NCBI GenBank assembly: GCA_010093485.1
Contig: MU001497.1
Coordinates: 796,513 to 860,512, forward strand
DNA length: 64,000 nt
Direction: 5' to 3'
From: Karstenula rhodostoma CBS 690.94
Lineage: Eukaryota > Ascomycota > Dothideomycetes > Pleosporales > Didymosphaeriaceae
Shown: positions 48,801 to 61,625 of the stretch, one piece after another
Position numbering within the stretch: the stretch's first letter is position 1
How the letters are laid out: each line of letters opens with the position of its first letter
Made by a program: the position numbers and the translations under genes
The notes under the pieces: model-generated
Told to the model about the DNA's origin: nothing
What the model saw: only the letters and a program-made list of their open reading frames with translations
The model's database searches: none

Positions 48801-50585
48801 CCGGGTCCCAGGAAGAGCTCGATGCCGCTCAGGCCGACCACATACCTCCGCCAGCTACCCATGCTATCGTCGTCGACGGAGACAGCTTGAAATTGGCATT
48901 GGACGATACACTGAAAAGGAAGTTCCTCTTGCTTTGCAAGCAGTGTCGAGCTGTCATGTGTTGCCGAGTCAGCCCCAGTCAAAAAGCTGCTGTTGTTAAC
49001 ATGGTCAAGACTGGCCTGGATTGTCTGACACTTGCTATCGGAGATGGTGCCAATGACGTCGCCATGATCCAGGAAGCTCACGTTGGCGTCGGTATCGCAG
49101 GTGTCGAAGGTCGCGCCGCTGTCATGTCCTCCGATTATGCTATTGGCCAATTCCGCTTCCTGACAAGGCTGGTGCTCGTTCATGGACGTTGGTCGTACCG
49201 AAGACTTGCAGAATGCATTGCAAACTTCTTCTACAAGGTGGGTACTCTACGAAACACTCATGTCATAATACTGATTGCGCAACAGAACGTTGTTTGGACA
49301 TTCTCTCTATTCTGGTACCAGATCTACACAAACTTCGACAGCCAATACATCTTTGATTACAGCTACATCGTCTGGTTCAACTTGGCTTTCACATCTCTGC
49401 CCGTCATCTTGCAGGGTGTCTTGGACCAGGATGTTAACGATCGTGTATCGCTGGCGGTTCCTCAGCTTTACGTGCGAGGTATTGAAAGGAAAGAATGGTC
49501 GCAACTGAAGTTCTGGTAAGCCCAAGCCCATCTCTTCACAACTTTGCAACGCTAATGTAATGCTTCACAGGTTGTACATGGTTGACGGTATCTATCAGTC
49601 GGCTGTCGGCTTCTTTTTTGTCTATATGGTCTTTGCCCCAGGCACTTTCGTTACCGAAAACGGACTCGACATCGCTGAACTGAGACGCATGGGCATAATC
49701 GTCGCGACTATTGCGGTATGCGCAGCTAACTTCTACGTCTTGTTCAACACCTACCGTTGGGACTGGCTGATCTCCCTTGTCGTTGTTATTAGCACGTTGT
49801 TCGTATGGTTCTGGACCGGTATTTACACAACATTTACGGACAGTGCTCAATTCTACAAGGGCGGTGCCGAAGTCTACGGTGCTTTGGTCTTCTGGGCCGT
49901 ACTGCTTTTGGCGGTCGTCGCATGCTTGCTGCCCAGGTTCTGCGTAAAGTCGTTTCAAAAGATCTATTTCCCCCTGGATGTCGACATTATTCGGGAACAA
50001 ATCAAACAAGGAAAATTCGACTACCTTAACCAAACGGACGCATACCTGCCCCCGCCGCCGGAAAAAGCCATCTCCAAGGTTCCATCGGATGTTTCCAAAT
50101 ACAAGGTTGCAAATGCGCAGGAAGGGGATGATGACGTCCGCCCCATCTACCCACCTTCTGTTGCCCCCACCGCAACCACGCACAACCCTCGGAGCCAAAA
50201 TGGCAGCGGTAGCACCGACTACACGTTCCGCCAATCCGTCGAAGGCATACCGCAACACCGCATTTCCATGGATCGACCGCGTCCATCATATGACCGTGCA
50301 CGAATGTCGATGGATCGTGTTCGACCAAGTTTTGAAGCCAGCAATGACTTCACCTCTGCTGCGATGCTGACACGAATGGAGTCAGCGCAAAGCCGCAACA
50401 GTTTGAGCGCGGCCCCGAATACGGGCCCTCAGATGGCTAGCCGGTTACGGAACGTGTTCCGAAGACCTACCGTCACACGAGAGGAGGTACCGGAGCACCT
50501 GCGGGATAGCGAACAACCTCCCGTACCTGCAGCAAACCACACCGAGGACAGCCCACGAAGTCCACCACGGAGCCCGCCTCGGTGA
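45827..50585 (+). CDS. DNF1: P4-type phospholipid flippase, Dnf1/2-like
   Basis: Four exons, 45827-46255, 46310-49237, 49286-49515 and 49571-50585, give 1533 residues; introns are 54, 48 and 55 nt. Type IV P-ATPases move phospholipids to the cytosolic leaflet at the plasma membrane and Golgi. Features in order: basic N-terminal tail; helix 1-2 pair; actuator DGETNLKVRNAL near 377; phosphorylation motif DKTGTLTQN with Asp611; nucleotide domain FCKGADSMIYSRL; hinge TGDKVETAINIGFSCNLL; GDGANDVAMIQEAHVGVGI near 1054; six C-terminal helices; and a long Arg/Ser/Pro-rich cytosolic tail from about 1340. The size and the sequence around the phosphorylation site match the Dnf1/DnfA group rather than Drs2 or Neo1. 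The second intron is in frame. Confidence 0.95.
49238..49285 (+). other. In-frame 48-nt intron in flippase gene
   Basis: GTGGGT donor, CTGAT branch, CAACAG acceptor; 48 nt with no stop. Removal restores FFYK-NVVWTFSLFW, the conserved start of a C-terminal membrane helix. If retained, it adds 16 residues at the cytosolic face. Confidence 0.8.
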
Positions 50586-51547
50586 TGCATTCACGCCCAC
50601 TACATAATACCACATTCTTTTTTATGACGACTTGTACATATCACGGCTACTGGGATTTTGGATTTAAGCTCCCATGCAAAAAAAATTACTTTTCTACTGT
50701 TGTTCTATCGATACTCTACACACCATGGGTCGGCGTTACCTAGACCATAGCACGCTTGGCCCGTTTCCTGTTTACCGCATTGCGTTTCGTTCTTGCTTTC
50801 GATTCATATTGTGAAGGAGGGGCGAGCGGTTTGAAAGTGGTGCCAGCTCCACGCCGCTGCGTTATCTTGACACTGCTTGGTTCGGTTTGTGATATATCTC
50901 TGCTTCTGGGAACGGCTTGGTGAACGAAGGTGACTCTGAGGCAGAGTGTGGATACCCGTGCTCGCTGGGGACTGTTGATAGTAATGTTTGCCTGCGTTCG
51001 CGGGTTTGAAATGAGTTGTTAAATACCCAACGTCGTGCTCCGTGAATCGTGTCTGCTGAGTGCAAAAAAAGGTTGCGTATGCGGTATGCTGGGACAAAGC
51101 TGAGAAAATGCGTGCGGAATAGGCTTGGCGGCGGTGGCGGCGAGAACGCGCTTGCTGCGCGTCACGCCCGCCCGCGGCGCCAGCTTCGACCCTTTGTGTT
51201 GGGTCCCTGCTTATTTCATTGACTTGGTCCACACTCGACTCACGGCCCTTTCAACCCACCCACTTCTCTCACTCGCCGGCAGGGTTCCAGTTCTCTCACC
51301 TCGAAACTCGTGCTCTTAGAATCATCCTACGAGATACTTACTGCCCGCCAGGAATCCCAGCCCCCACCGCCGCTCGTTTGCCCAATTGTCTTCGCAAAAC
51401 GAGAGCGCTCCACCTGACACCGAGCTGCAGTCCTTTGCCCACCCTCGACACTGTCGTGCACGAAAACAGCTTGCCAATTTCCGCCTTGTGGCTCGGGCAA
51501 TGTGCTGGTGATTGCGGGCGGGAGCACCGGCCGCGTTTGAAGCCAAC
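50586..51547. other. Intergenic region
   Basis: Contains the flippase 3' flank (an A-run at 50678-50687) and a pyrimidine-rich leader before the SEN1 start. No gene supported. Confidence 0.6.
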
Positions 51548-54500
51548 ATGGCGGAGATTTTGGAGCGCATCAAGTAAGGAACAAACGACGCTGCTGACCT
51601 GCATCATCACCACGCTGACCCTCTTTACTTTGTAGCGAGCTCAAAGCGCTCCCCGGGGAGCAGCATTTATTCTGCCCGCGCACCACGCCCGACGATGGCT
51701 CCGTATACTTCGCTGAAGATATCGCAGCCGATCTCACCGTAGACCAAGACCCCGCCGCCGTAGAAGAGCGAAAGACCAAGGTCCGCGAAGCCGAGGAGCG
51801 AAAATGGCTCGCTCTCGGAGCCCTGCAGATAATGGCATTTGACGGAGACGATGCGGCTCCGCACAAAACATGGATGTTGGAGCGTTTAGACGCGCTCATG
51901 ACGTCTTGCGATGTCTGCGTGCGCGTATACCATCAGGCTCGGGCACAGTGGCGACAGAGCCTCTTCGAGTATGTACTACCGTGACGATGGACGCAAGCTT
52001 TGGCTGACGCGATTAGGCAATTCGATGAGGAGCATGTCCATGTCTTCTTGCAGACCGTCGACAATCAGTCCTTGGGTCGCATACAGCGAGGGTTGGACGA
52101 GGCACACGAAGTGCTCCGTAACGCTGAGCCCCAGAAACGCGGCGTGCGTATTTTGCCTACCGAGGCGACCTACGCCATCTTTGAGGCCCTGAGCTGCGAC
52201 GCCATGATTAGGAACGAAGAGCTTCTGCAGCAGCATTTTGATGCGCCGTTCGAGCTCGTGCAGTCCAAGAAGCGTCTTAAGCTTCAGACAATCGTCCCTG
52301 CAATGGCCCGATTTCTCTTTAGTCGGAACAAGAACAGGCGGGCATGGGCCCAAGCGTCCTGGTCTACTTTCAAGCGGCCCATACTGCAGTCTGAGTTCGA
52401 CTGGGCAGTGAGGGATCATCTGGTGAGCGCCATGATGAAGGTGCAGATGACAAACCTTGATCGTACCTTGCTTCCTGACTATTGGGCTGGGGTGAGGCTC
52501 ATTGTCAATAAATTGGGCAAGGAGCTCATTACCAGCTCACTCCGTGACCTAGAGGGCAACTTTTATCGCCTGCTGCTAGACCACTTGCATCTTGAATCCG
52601 CGGGGTTTCTTGATCTGATCGAAACCATGAAGACCATCCTAGAAGTCTCCCCCACAGACTTCTGGGATGCTATAAATGACATCACAACTTCCACGGCTAC
52701 TGTCGTCGAACAAGTCTTCAATAGTCCTATTCTGAAGCAGATGTTACTGGCGGCAACTCAGGATCATGAGGACGATATGGCCAATCTGCACACCGCTGTT
52801 AGCTGGATCACTCCTTTCCTAACCTCCGTCAAGCCAACGAACCTTCCTCCAGCTGTTCGTGCCTTTGCGAACGCGTTGTTTGGTCAACTTCAATCGGACA
52901 AATTCTCGCGTGCAGGGCGTAGTTTCTGCTTCAAGGAAGGTCTGCGTGTCTTGGACTATGCTTTTCGCAAAATGTGCGAAGGCAAAACCGAAGCCAACTT
53001 TGTTGGCCAGCCCACAGTCAACAGCATGCTCGAGATACTGTCGAACCATATCGAGCTCATTGTGGGTAGCCTGAAGCGTCTCGAGCAACAGCAAGACCGA
53101 CGACTACTCCTGTCCACCATTCAACACGCGTTCATTCTCGAAGCGACCTCTCTGCACATCGAAAAGCAATTGATTGCTGCGAACAAGCCGTCGCCAAAGG
53201 AAACTCCTCCTTCTACGCCTCTGTGGACCGCCGTGCTAAAAGCCATTGACGCGCAAAACGTCGATCTCGCAACGCATTTATTGATTGCAGGGAGGAGTCT
53301 CATCGGCCTCGAAGAATGTCTCTGGAAGACTGGCTTTGAGAATAAGCCCCTTGAAATCAAGCATTTCAACGGCCGATTCGAATTATTGTCCAAGTCAATT
53401 ACGGATGTTGTTGATCGAATGACAGAGTTTAAACCCGAGCAACTGAATGACTTATTTCGCCAGCCTCGCGCTGCTTCCGCCATGATATCGTTGCTATTCT
53501 CTTCCACAGAGGATACTCGAAGTTCAGCTATTGAGCTGTTGAAGATCATCACTGAGCAAGAAGAACGACACGATGCTTTACAATACATTCTAAAGACACA
53601 CTACAAGTACGTGCTCGTCGGAATATCAGACTCTTGCCGTCTAGTCACGCGCAAGCGAATCTTTGCTCCCGCAAGCAGCATGGTCAGGACACTCACCGAT
53701 ATCATCGATGTGCTCTGCAATTCCCAAGACGGAATACTGCGATCCCGACAGCTCGACCGAGAAGATGAGCGTATCACCATGAATTTCTGGGAGAACTTGT
53801 GGAAGACACTTACGATGTTCTTTGCAACTACCGAACCTTGGAGCAATCTAGGAGTATACCAAAAGGAGATGATGAAGGATTTCTGCCGCGATGTCATGCA
53901 ATTCGCGGATTACCTCTTCGATCAATGCAGCGTATTCGCCTCTGCCCTAGACCCCTCCACGCAAGGAGACGAGGAAAAATCCAACACCAGCGAGTTGCTG
54001 AAGGAATTATTGCAGCTTCCGGCAAGTACAATGGTGGAGGCGAAAAGGTGGCTGCGTCTCCGCGATGAATACCTTTCAGGCAAATCCGTCACGCTCATTG
54101 GGAAGCTGCTCGTCCGTCTTCGCGCTGTTTCGGTCGAAATCGATCCAGATACGTTGGCATTCATGATGGACATAGTCCTCGGGAAGATCAAAGCCAACCT
54201 CAGCACAAATCAACAGGCCGAGCTACAACGAGCGATAGAAACCCATCTCGGTCACTCTATGATCAAGGAAGAAGCACCCAAGCAACCACGCCAAGCTTCA
54301 ATCAGCAACTTTTTAGGGAGCGGTACCACCAAAACGCCTGGCACGGATTCAGATGCACGTGCAAGGTTGATGAAAGCCATGACGCCGGCAGCGACAGCCT
54401 TCAAAGAAAACCGAGAGTTCATGAAGAAGAAAGAAGCACATGCTGCGATCGAGGCAAAGAAGAACGAGGTTAAGAATGCAGCAGCAGCAGAGTTCAAACG

Positions 54501-57500
54501 GAAACGTCAGCTCGAACAGGAACGCCAAAAGAAGGAGAAAGAGGCCGCCATTGCCAAGGCTAGGAAAGAGCGTGGCCTTACGGGTGCTACCGCTGAGGCC
54601 GGCTCTGCTTTAGCAGGTCTTGGTGTCCTCGATAGAGATTCTGCCCCCAAGGGAGAAGGCTTGATGCATTCGTCGGACGAGTCTGAGGATGAGAATGACG
54701 CGTTTGATATTGACGAGCTATTTGGAGTCACGAAAAAACCGGGGGTAGCCGGGCCGAAGACTAACATCACCAATGAGCTCGTCAAGGTACCAATGCCAGT
54801 CAAGAAGCGTAGAGTACAGCGCTCCGCAAAGGATATGCGAGCTCGCCTTGCGCCAGACTTGACGTCTCTGCACAAAACTATTCTTGGTTGGGACTATTAT
54901 CACGATGGCGTTTATCCCCCCAAAACTTCGCAAAGCAACTACGCTGGAGTAGTTGACACATTCCGCACGCCAAATGATTACCAGAACACATTTGGTGGTC
55001 TGCTGAGGCTTGAAGCATGGCAAGGGTTTGTAAAAGCGCGTGAGGAGATCACATCCAAATCATATGAGATTCGCGTTACGCAGCGATCGACCGTCGATGC
55101 CTTTATGGAGATTGGAACTACCATGACTCAGATTGAAAACAAAGATATCCAGGCAATGGAGGGTGATATTGTCCTCTTATCGAAATCTAACAAGCCTTCT
55201 GCCCAGGAGCCTCACTGTCTGGCTAGGATCTTCCAGAAAAAGCCAAAGAAAGGACATATTGAGGTGTCATACCGTGTCATACCGTCCGGAAATCCTATGG
55301 CGTCGCTCTTGAACCCGAACATAACGGTGTTCGGAACGAAGATTCAATCCATCACCCCACTGGAGCGCGAATATGCTGCTCTCCACGGCTTGCAATACTA
55401 CGATCTATGCGATGAGATCATTCATGCAAAGCCATCTCCTCTCCTCGCGTACAAGGATGCGCAGATCGATCCGTTGATGCAGAACTACAATTTGAATAAG
55501 GCTCAAGCAAAGGCTGTGAAGTCGGCTTTCGACAATGATGCGTTTACATTGATTCAAGGGTATGTTACTGTTCCGGCCACCGAAGTATATACTAACAGAT
55601 AAACAGACCTCCTGGTTCCGGAAAAACTAAAACGATTACCGCTATCGTTGGGACGATTTTATCGGAGAGTCTTCGCAAAGGCGGAAAGCCTACACCGATG
55701 CCTGGCCAGACGCTGAATGATGCCGCTGCGAAAAAGTTGCTGGTCTGCGCGCCGAGTAACGCTGCTGTTGATGAGCTGGTTATGCGTTTCAAAGCCGGGA
55801 TCAAGACATCGGACGGCGTAGAGCACAAAGTCAACATCGTGCGTTTAGGAAGGAGTGACGCAATGAACGAGAACGTGAAAGATGTCACGCTTGATGAACT
55901 CGTCAGCAAAAAACTGGGCGTCAACAGCAACGACAACGATAACGAAGCTACGCAAAAGCTTTTCGCCAAACACAAGAGTGTTTCGGCACAGCTGAACGAA
56001 GTGCGCCAACAAATGGACTCCGGCGAATTCAAAGGCGAAGTCCTACAGAAGATCGAGGACGAGTTCCATACTTTGCGAAAGGAGAAAGCGCAACTCGGCA
56101 GGCAGATCGATAATGCCAAGGACGACCAGAAGTTGGCGTACCGAAACAAGGACATCGAGCGACGACGAGAGCAAGAACGAGTTCTGAGGGATGCACATGT
56201 CGTATGCGCAACCCTCAGCGGCAGTGGTCACGACATGTTCCAGAATATGGCCATCGAGTTCGAGACTGTCATTGTCGACGAAGCTGCGCAGTGTGTTGAA
56301 ATGAGCGCGCTTATCCCTCTCAAATATGGATGCGCAAAATGTATCCTGGTTGGTGACCCCAAGCAATTACCGCCCACGGTTTTCTCGAAAGAGGCCGCCG
56401 CCTTCCAATACGAGCAGAGTCTGTTCGTGCGCATGCAGAAGAATCATCCGAATGACGTCCATCTCCTCGACACACAGTATCGCATGCACCCTGAAATCAG
56501 CTTTTACCCCAGCTGGACTTTCTACGACGGTAGACTCGTCGACGGCGGTGACATGGCTGCTCTCCGCAAACAGCCTTGGCACAAGAGCTGGCTGCTGGGT
56601 CCGTACCGGTTCTTCGATGTTCAAGGCCAGCACCAATCGAAAGGACATTCTCTCATCAATCTCAATGAGATACACATTGCACTTCAATTATATGAACGGC
56701 TTATCACCGATTACCCGAATTATGATTTCCGCGGGAAAGTGGGTATCATCACGCCCTACAAGTCTCAGCTGCAGTACTTGAAGAACAAATTCAGCAGCAA
56801 ATACGGCCCCAATATCACCAAGGACATCATGTTCAATACCACAGATGCTTTCCAGGGCCGTGAAGCTGAAGTCATCATCTTTTCGTGTGTGCGTGCGGCT
56901 CCTTCCGGTGGCGTCGGGTTCTTGCAAGATATTCGGCGTATGAACGTCGGTCTCACACGTGCGAAGTCGTCCCTTTGGGTGTTGGGCAACTCGCAGTCGC
57001 TCATGCGTGGTAAATACTGGAAACTGTTGGTGGAGGATGCGCAGCGCCGGGACCGCTATACGACAGGCAATCTACAGAAGATGTTGTATCAACCTTCCAG
57101 TGCATATCCGGCGAAGCCTGGTATGTTCGACGAACCTGTACCCGTGCCTATGGACATGGACGACAATCCCTCCATCAAGCGTGAACCAACCACCAAGAAA
57201 GCCTGGGTCAAACAGGAGCCTACCAATGACGTCCGTATCAAACAGGAACACCGCAAGCCGGATGCTATTCAAGAGCTCCACGATGCTCGCATCAAGCAGG
57301 AGTTGTACCAGAACGGCAGCCGCAAGCGCGTCCACGACAGTAGTGGAGACGTAGACATGTCGGATGCAGATGCAGCCTCGGATACACTTAATGGAAGCGC
57401 GGCCACATCGAACTCTGCAACCCCTGAGCCCATGGAAGGTGTACAGCGACAGAAGCCACCACGGAGGAAGAAGGCCAGACCGGCACCGAATCCGTTGGTC

Positions 57501-57530
57501 AGCCATCCGCCCAGCAGGCCGAGAAAGTAG
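51548..57530 (+). CDS. SEN1: Sen1 RNA/DNA helicase, transcription termination
   Basis: Four exons, 51548-51573, 51636-51968, 52017-55559 and 55607-57530, give 1941 residues; introns are 62, 48 and 47 nt. Sen1 is the nuclear superfamily 1B helicase that ends transcription of short non-coding RNAs and removes R-loops. The first exon encodes only nine residues (MAEILERIN). The helical Sen1 N-terminal domain fills about 10-900. Basic coiled-coil linkers follow to about 970. The helicase core has Walker A GPPGSGKT at 1301-1308, created exactly at the last splice junction, Walker B VDEAA (Asp1525), GDPKQLPPTVFS, QGREAEVIIFS and the arginine-finger motif VGLTRAKSSLWVLG. The C-terminal 180 residues are Lys/Arg/Pro-rich with repeated IKQE-like motifs (consensus psiKxE SUMO sites). 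Confidence 0.95.
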
Positions 57531-58954
57531 GGATCGAGCCAAGCGGGACAGGGAAGACTTGAGGAGAACAGGAAAGAAGGGCAGCGGCTTATATGTGACT
57601 GCTGCCACACATGATGGAGTGTTTTACTGGCGTTGGTTGGTCCGCCCCACGGCAGCATTTTCAGGCGTTTGTGGTGGGTGCTTTGGCATCTCACATGTTA
57701 TTGTGAATTTGGGATTGGGATTGTTTAGTCTACCTAGCGTTAGTCGGTGAGGTTGACAGAGAGCTCACTTCGCGGTCCCTCTCCAGCCCTCCAGCCGCTC
57801 GAAACGGTAGTATAGGCAGCTCAGTTCTCGGATGCTCAGGTAGGCTGCCACCGAACGCCCTGGGGCGTGGCCTGATTCTCGGTGGCATGGTACGCAGCTG
57901 GAATAACCAGGCGTGCGGAACAAGCCATCTCGTGCAACTCTGCGCCGATTCCCTTCGTGAGGTGGGAGCCTCCTTCCTGAACGAGCACCGTGTGACGATG
58001 TGACGTTGGAAGCGGTGCGATGTTTCCTTGGGCCAATCGTTCGCGGGCCGGAGTGGGAGGGAGTGGGAGTTCGTCGGACGTGCCCTCGGTGTCTCGATCG
58101 AGGGCCGCGAGCTGACATGCACCGACGTTACTGCGTCTTGTCGACGGCACGAATCGTCGCGTGCCCACAGTACTAGCATAAGAGCATCCTCATGCTATCT
58201 TCTTGCCGCTCTCAACCCGCCTGTTTCCCTTCCTATCCTCCACACCCAAAACATGCCTCCTACGTGTTCCCCTCTCACCGCGTGCAACACCTCCTCTCGC
58301 CGTCACCGCCTGTTGTGCAACCTTTGGCGCTACGTGAAGGTAGGGGTCCCCTCTGCATCCGTCCGAGCCCATCTCCACAACCATGTTGTACGACAGGATG
58401 GCCCTTTCGGAACTTTCTCTTGCGCGCACGTCGCGAGCAAAGAACGCGTCCTCGCGTTGTAACGTCGACCGGGTTCCAGAGACTCCCTGGTACGTGCTGT
58501 TACCCGCCGGTTCTTCCTCTACGAGCGCGTGCCGCTGGGGAATGGAATGACTGCGGACATGGATCCGAGATTTCTCTCGTGGAAGAGGTGGGTTCGGCAT
58601 GTGGTTTGGCATGCCAGAGCACGGCTTTCCTGGTGTCTTGTACGTTTTCGTTTCCGCATGCAGGCAATAAGATGTGGTGAGGAGTCAGATGAGGAAGCCC
58701 GGCTGCGCGCATGGTCGTTTCACGCCAGAGTTATCGCGTACGACATCGATGCATACGCATCATACAGCTTTGCCATTCGTGGTACGCCCCTGGGCCAGCC
58801 TTTCCTCGCACGCGCTGCACGCTTTGACCCGACCAGAACGTCCAAGTCGCCTGTCTCTGCTGCTGGTGTTGCATAAGTGCCGGCCATGGCTCCCCTCAGG
58901 GTCGATGGGTACTTGCATGCACATACCTGAACATTCTCCGACATCCAATAAAAA
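57531..58954. other. Intergenic region
   Basis: About 1.4 kb without a supported gene. Several ATG frames of 100-160 codons on both strands overlap each other and lack domain or splice signals. Confidence 0.5.
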
Positions 58955-61097
58955 ATGCTAGGACATCCAGGGATCAGTGCATTCGAATACGCGGGGGCAG
59001 CGGAGCAACACTACCGTGAAGAGCGAGCATGGGAGAAGGCGACGGAGGAGACCGTCCTCACACGCGCCACCGAGCGCCATCCAACACTTTCAGCGGATAT
59101 GGAGCGAGAAGAAGCTGCTCCACAGCCTGTGGCTAGCTCTGAGACGTCGGAACGTCAGCAGCCGCAGACGCCGGTCGACGAGTATACTACCGCACAGCGA
59201 CGCCGTGGAACCTTCGGAACCTTCGTCAATCATACCCCGCGCAATCACGAAGTCCGCTTGTCTTCTAAGCTATCACATCGCCCGACTTCTGAAGAGGGGG
59301 TTGGTAGGTCGTATGCCAGTTACAGAGGGAGCTCGGACGACAATACGGAGACCTCGAAGAGCTATAGTGGTGGACAACACTCGTCGTTTGGGTCTTTTGG
59401 AGTCGAGCAGAGTGCCAAAGCAAGCGTGAGTGACCCAGTTGAGCTTGATAGCAAGGAAATACCTATCAATCCTTTGGTAAGTGTGCAAGCCTCGCATAAC
59501 CAAGAAGCATGACTGACGTCTCGGTTAGATCATGCACCCTTTACCTACAGTACCCATCATACCCATTTCAGTACCCATCACATTACCAAGACAACGCCGG
59601 AGCCAAAGCTCAAGTGCCGCAGCTTCAATAAAGTCCTCGCAAACAGGTATCAGCAAGCGTAGCCTGAGGACCTTCCTCGGTCGAAACGCTTCGCTCGATG
59701 CTTCTTTTCCACGTCAACCGACATCAATCGATGCGTCTAAACAGAGCACCTCAAAGTTGCAGCCTCAAGCCAACAGTAAGCGTCGTCGGAGACAAACACC
59801 ATACAAGGTCCCATCACCGCTTATTACAGATTTGGGTCGGCATGCGCCTCTTGAGCCGCTGGTTCTACATCATCGTCGCGAGGTGACAGGGAGCGACGTC
59901 GACCCTTTACCTCCGCATGTCGATATTGACAGTGACATCAATGAGGCGGCTACTCTTCTGGCTATCAATGAGTATTTTGATGGTCAAGAAGCTACTCTTA
60001 AGGAGCACCGACATTCGGCACATCTCAACGAGATCCCAATGCCAACATCGGAATCGCCCCTTAATCAAGCACGACTGAGTTCTTCACTTCACCAAACTCC
60101 AAAAAAGGACGAGGCAGCTCCCAAAAAACCAACACCCAGCCTCCCCGAGCGCAACCCCGAGCGTCTCAGCAGAATCAACTCCCCCATCTCTGCCCGCCTC
60201 CCAAAGAGCGCCTCCTCCATCTCCGTTCAAAGCGACTTCACCTCCGCAGCCAAAGGCCAGTACTCCCCCTACGATGAGCGCTGCGACATTGTACCCAAGA
60301 TCCTGCATCGCAAACCCCTTCCAACCTCACCACGCGAGCACGGCCGCTCTACCTCCTCCGCATCGGGAAAACTCGCACCTCGGATCCCAGGCCACGAAGA
60401 GCTAGCCAGTAGTAGACTGAATGACTTCAACTACTTCTTGCGCATGACGGGCCCTTCGCCAATGCACGAGGCGAAAGCCGTGCCCAAGAAGAAAAAGAAG
60501 GGGCTAAAGGTGGTGAAAGTGCGGAGTAGGAAGGAGAGCAAGAACCCCATCAACAGCCGTTGCTCCGGGGAAGAACAACCCCCAGTCCCTGCTTGCTGCC
60601 TAGAGGAGACGACAAAGGCCGGCGGCGTGAAACATTTGCGGATCAAGATTCCCGGGGAGGACGTCAACGCGCAGCTCGCTGTTTTACCTCAGAGCTCGCC
60701 CTGGATAGACGAGATGGTGCAGCCGCTCGCGGGCGCTGACGTCGAGCGCGCTGTCAATCCCGCCGACGAGGCATCGCCTACGTTTAAGGGGCGCAGCCCT
60801 AAGTCGGCTGCCATCTCGCCGAAGGCTGTCTCCGTAGAGCATCACCCTCTGTTGGTGAATAGGAAGGAGAAGACGCGGAGTAGGAAGCTGAGGGATTTGA
60901 AGAAGGCTAAGGGAAGTACGGGAGGAGATACTGAAGGTGGCGCAGAGGAGTACAGTTCAGATGATAAGGTGCAGAAGTTGGAGTGGTTGGTGGGTGAGCT
61001 GGCGGAGGGTTTGAGGATAGAGGCGGGACTTGAAGAGGGTTTGGGTCCGGAGGAAGTGCTGAAGACTTGGAGGGAGGGGAGGGAGAGGGCTGCGTAG
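58955..61097 (+). CDS. Large disordered protein of unknown function
   Basis: Two exons, 58955-59476 and 59529-61097, give 696 residues; the 52-nt intron has GTAAGT and a CTGAC branch. The ATG follows AAAA in a typical fungal context. Most of the protein is Ser/Pro/Arg/Lys-rich and predicted disordered: a TAQRRRGTFGTF segment near 85, KRRRRQTPYKVPSP near 260, and KKKKKGLKVVKVRSRKESK near 495, the last two resembling nuclear localisation signals. Near 300 an acidic helical stretch (DIDSDINEAATLLAINEY) stands out. The C-terminus (about 640-696) is a helical segment beginning KLEWLVGELAEGLRIEAGL. I recognise no domain. Lineage-restricted fungal proteins of this composition are common and usually uncharacterised. 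Confidence 0.7.
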
Positions 61098-61625
61098 GTG
61101 GTATGGTGTAAAGATCAAGCTTGGCGACTTGTTGTCATGCGTAATGGGAGGGTGTCACGATGAAAATTGATCCAGGAAAGAGGAATATCTCTGACGTAAG
61201 TTCCATTCATCTAGTCTCGAGCGACTTACACGGATATTTGAACGACATGGAAGGGTATGAGCAAATCCCCGTCTTTAATGCGTCGCAGGGCACATTTTGA
61301 AGAAAGACTTGGAGATTTACAAAGAGAAGCTGAACTTCAAAGAGTTACTACCATACGGTCTTACTCCAAATGAATGATGCGATGACGTCACATCTTTTCT
61401 ATCTTCGGCAGCTGAATTCCGATGATCATCGAAATATAGATAACATAGATTGACCAGATGCTTATACTTTTTAGTTTTATATAGAGAGGCCATGTCATTA
61501 GCTCATTAAACTGCACTCTACTCTCATTGTGCAACCTCTCCAGCTTCTCTATTGTTGAGCTCCTCAGACTCATCGCCCGACCAATATAACACCGAACCAC
61601 GCCAAATCCAACCCCACACCCCCCA
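61098..61625. other. Intergenic region
   Basis: AT-richer, no gene supported. Contains the 3' end of the upstream gene and the promoter of the racemase-family gene. Confidence 0.6.
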
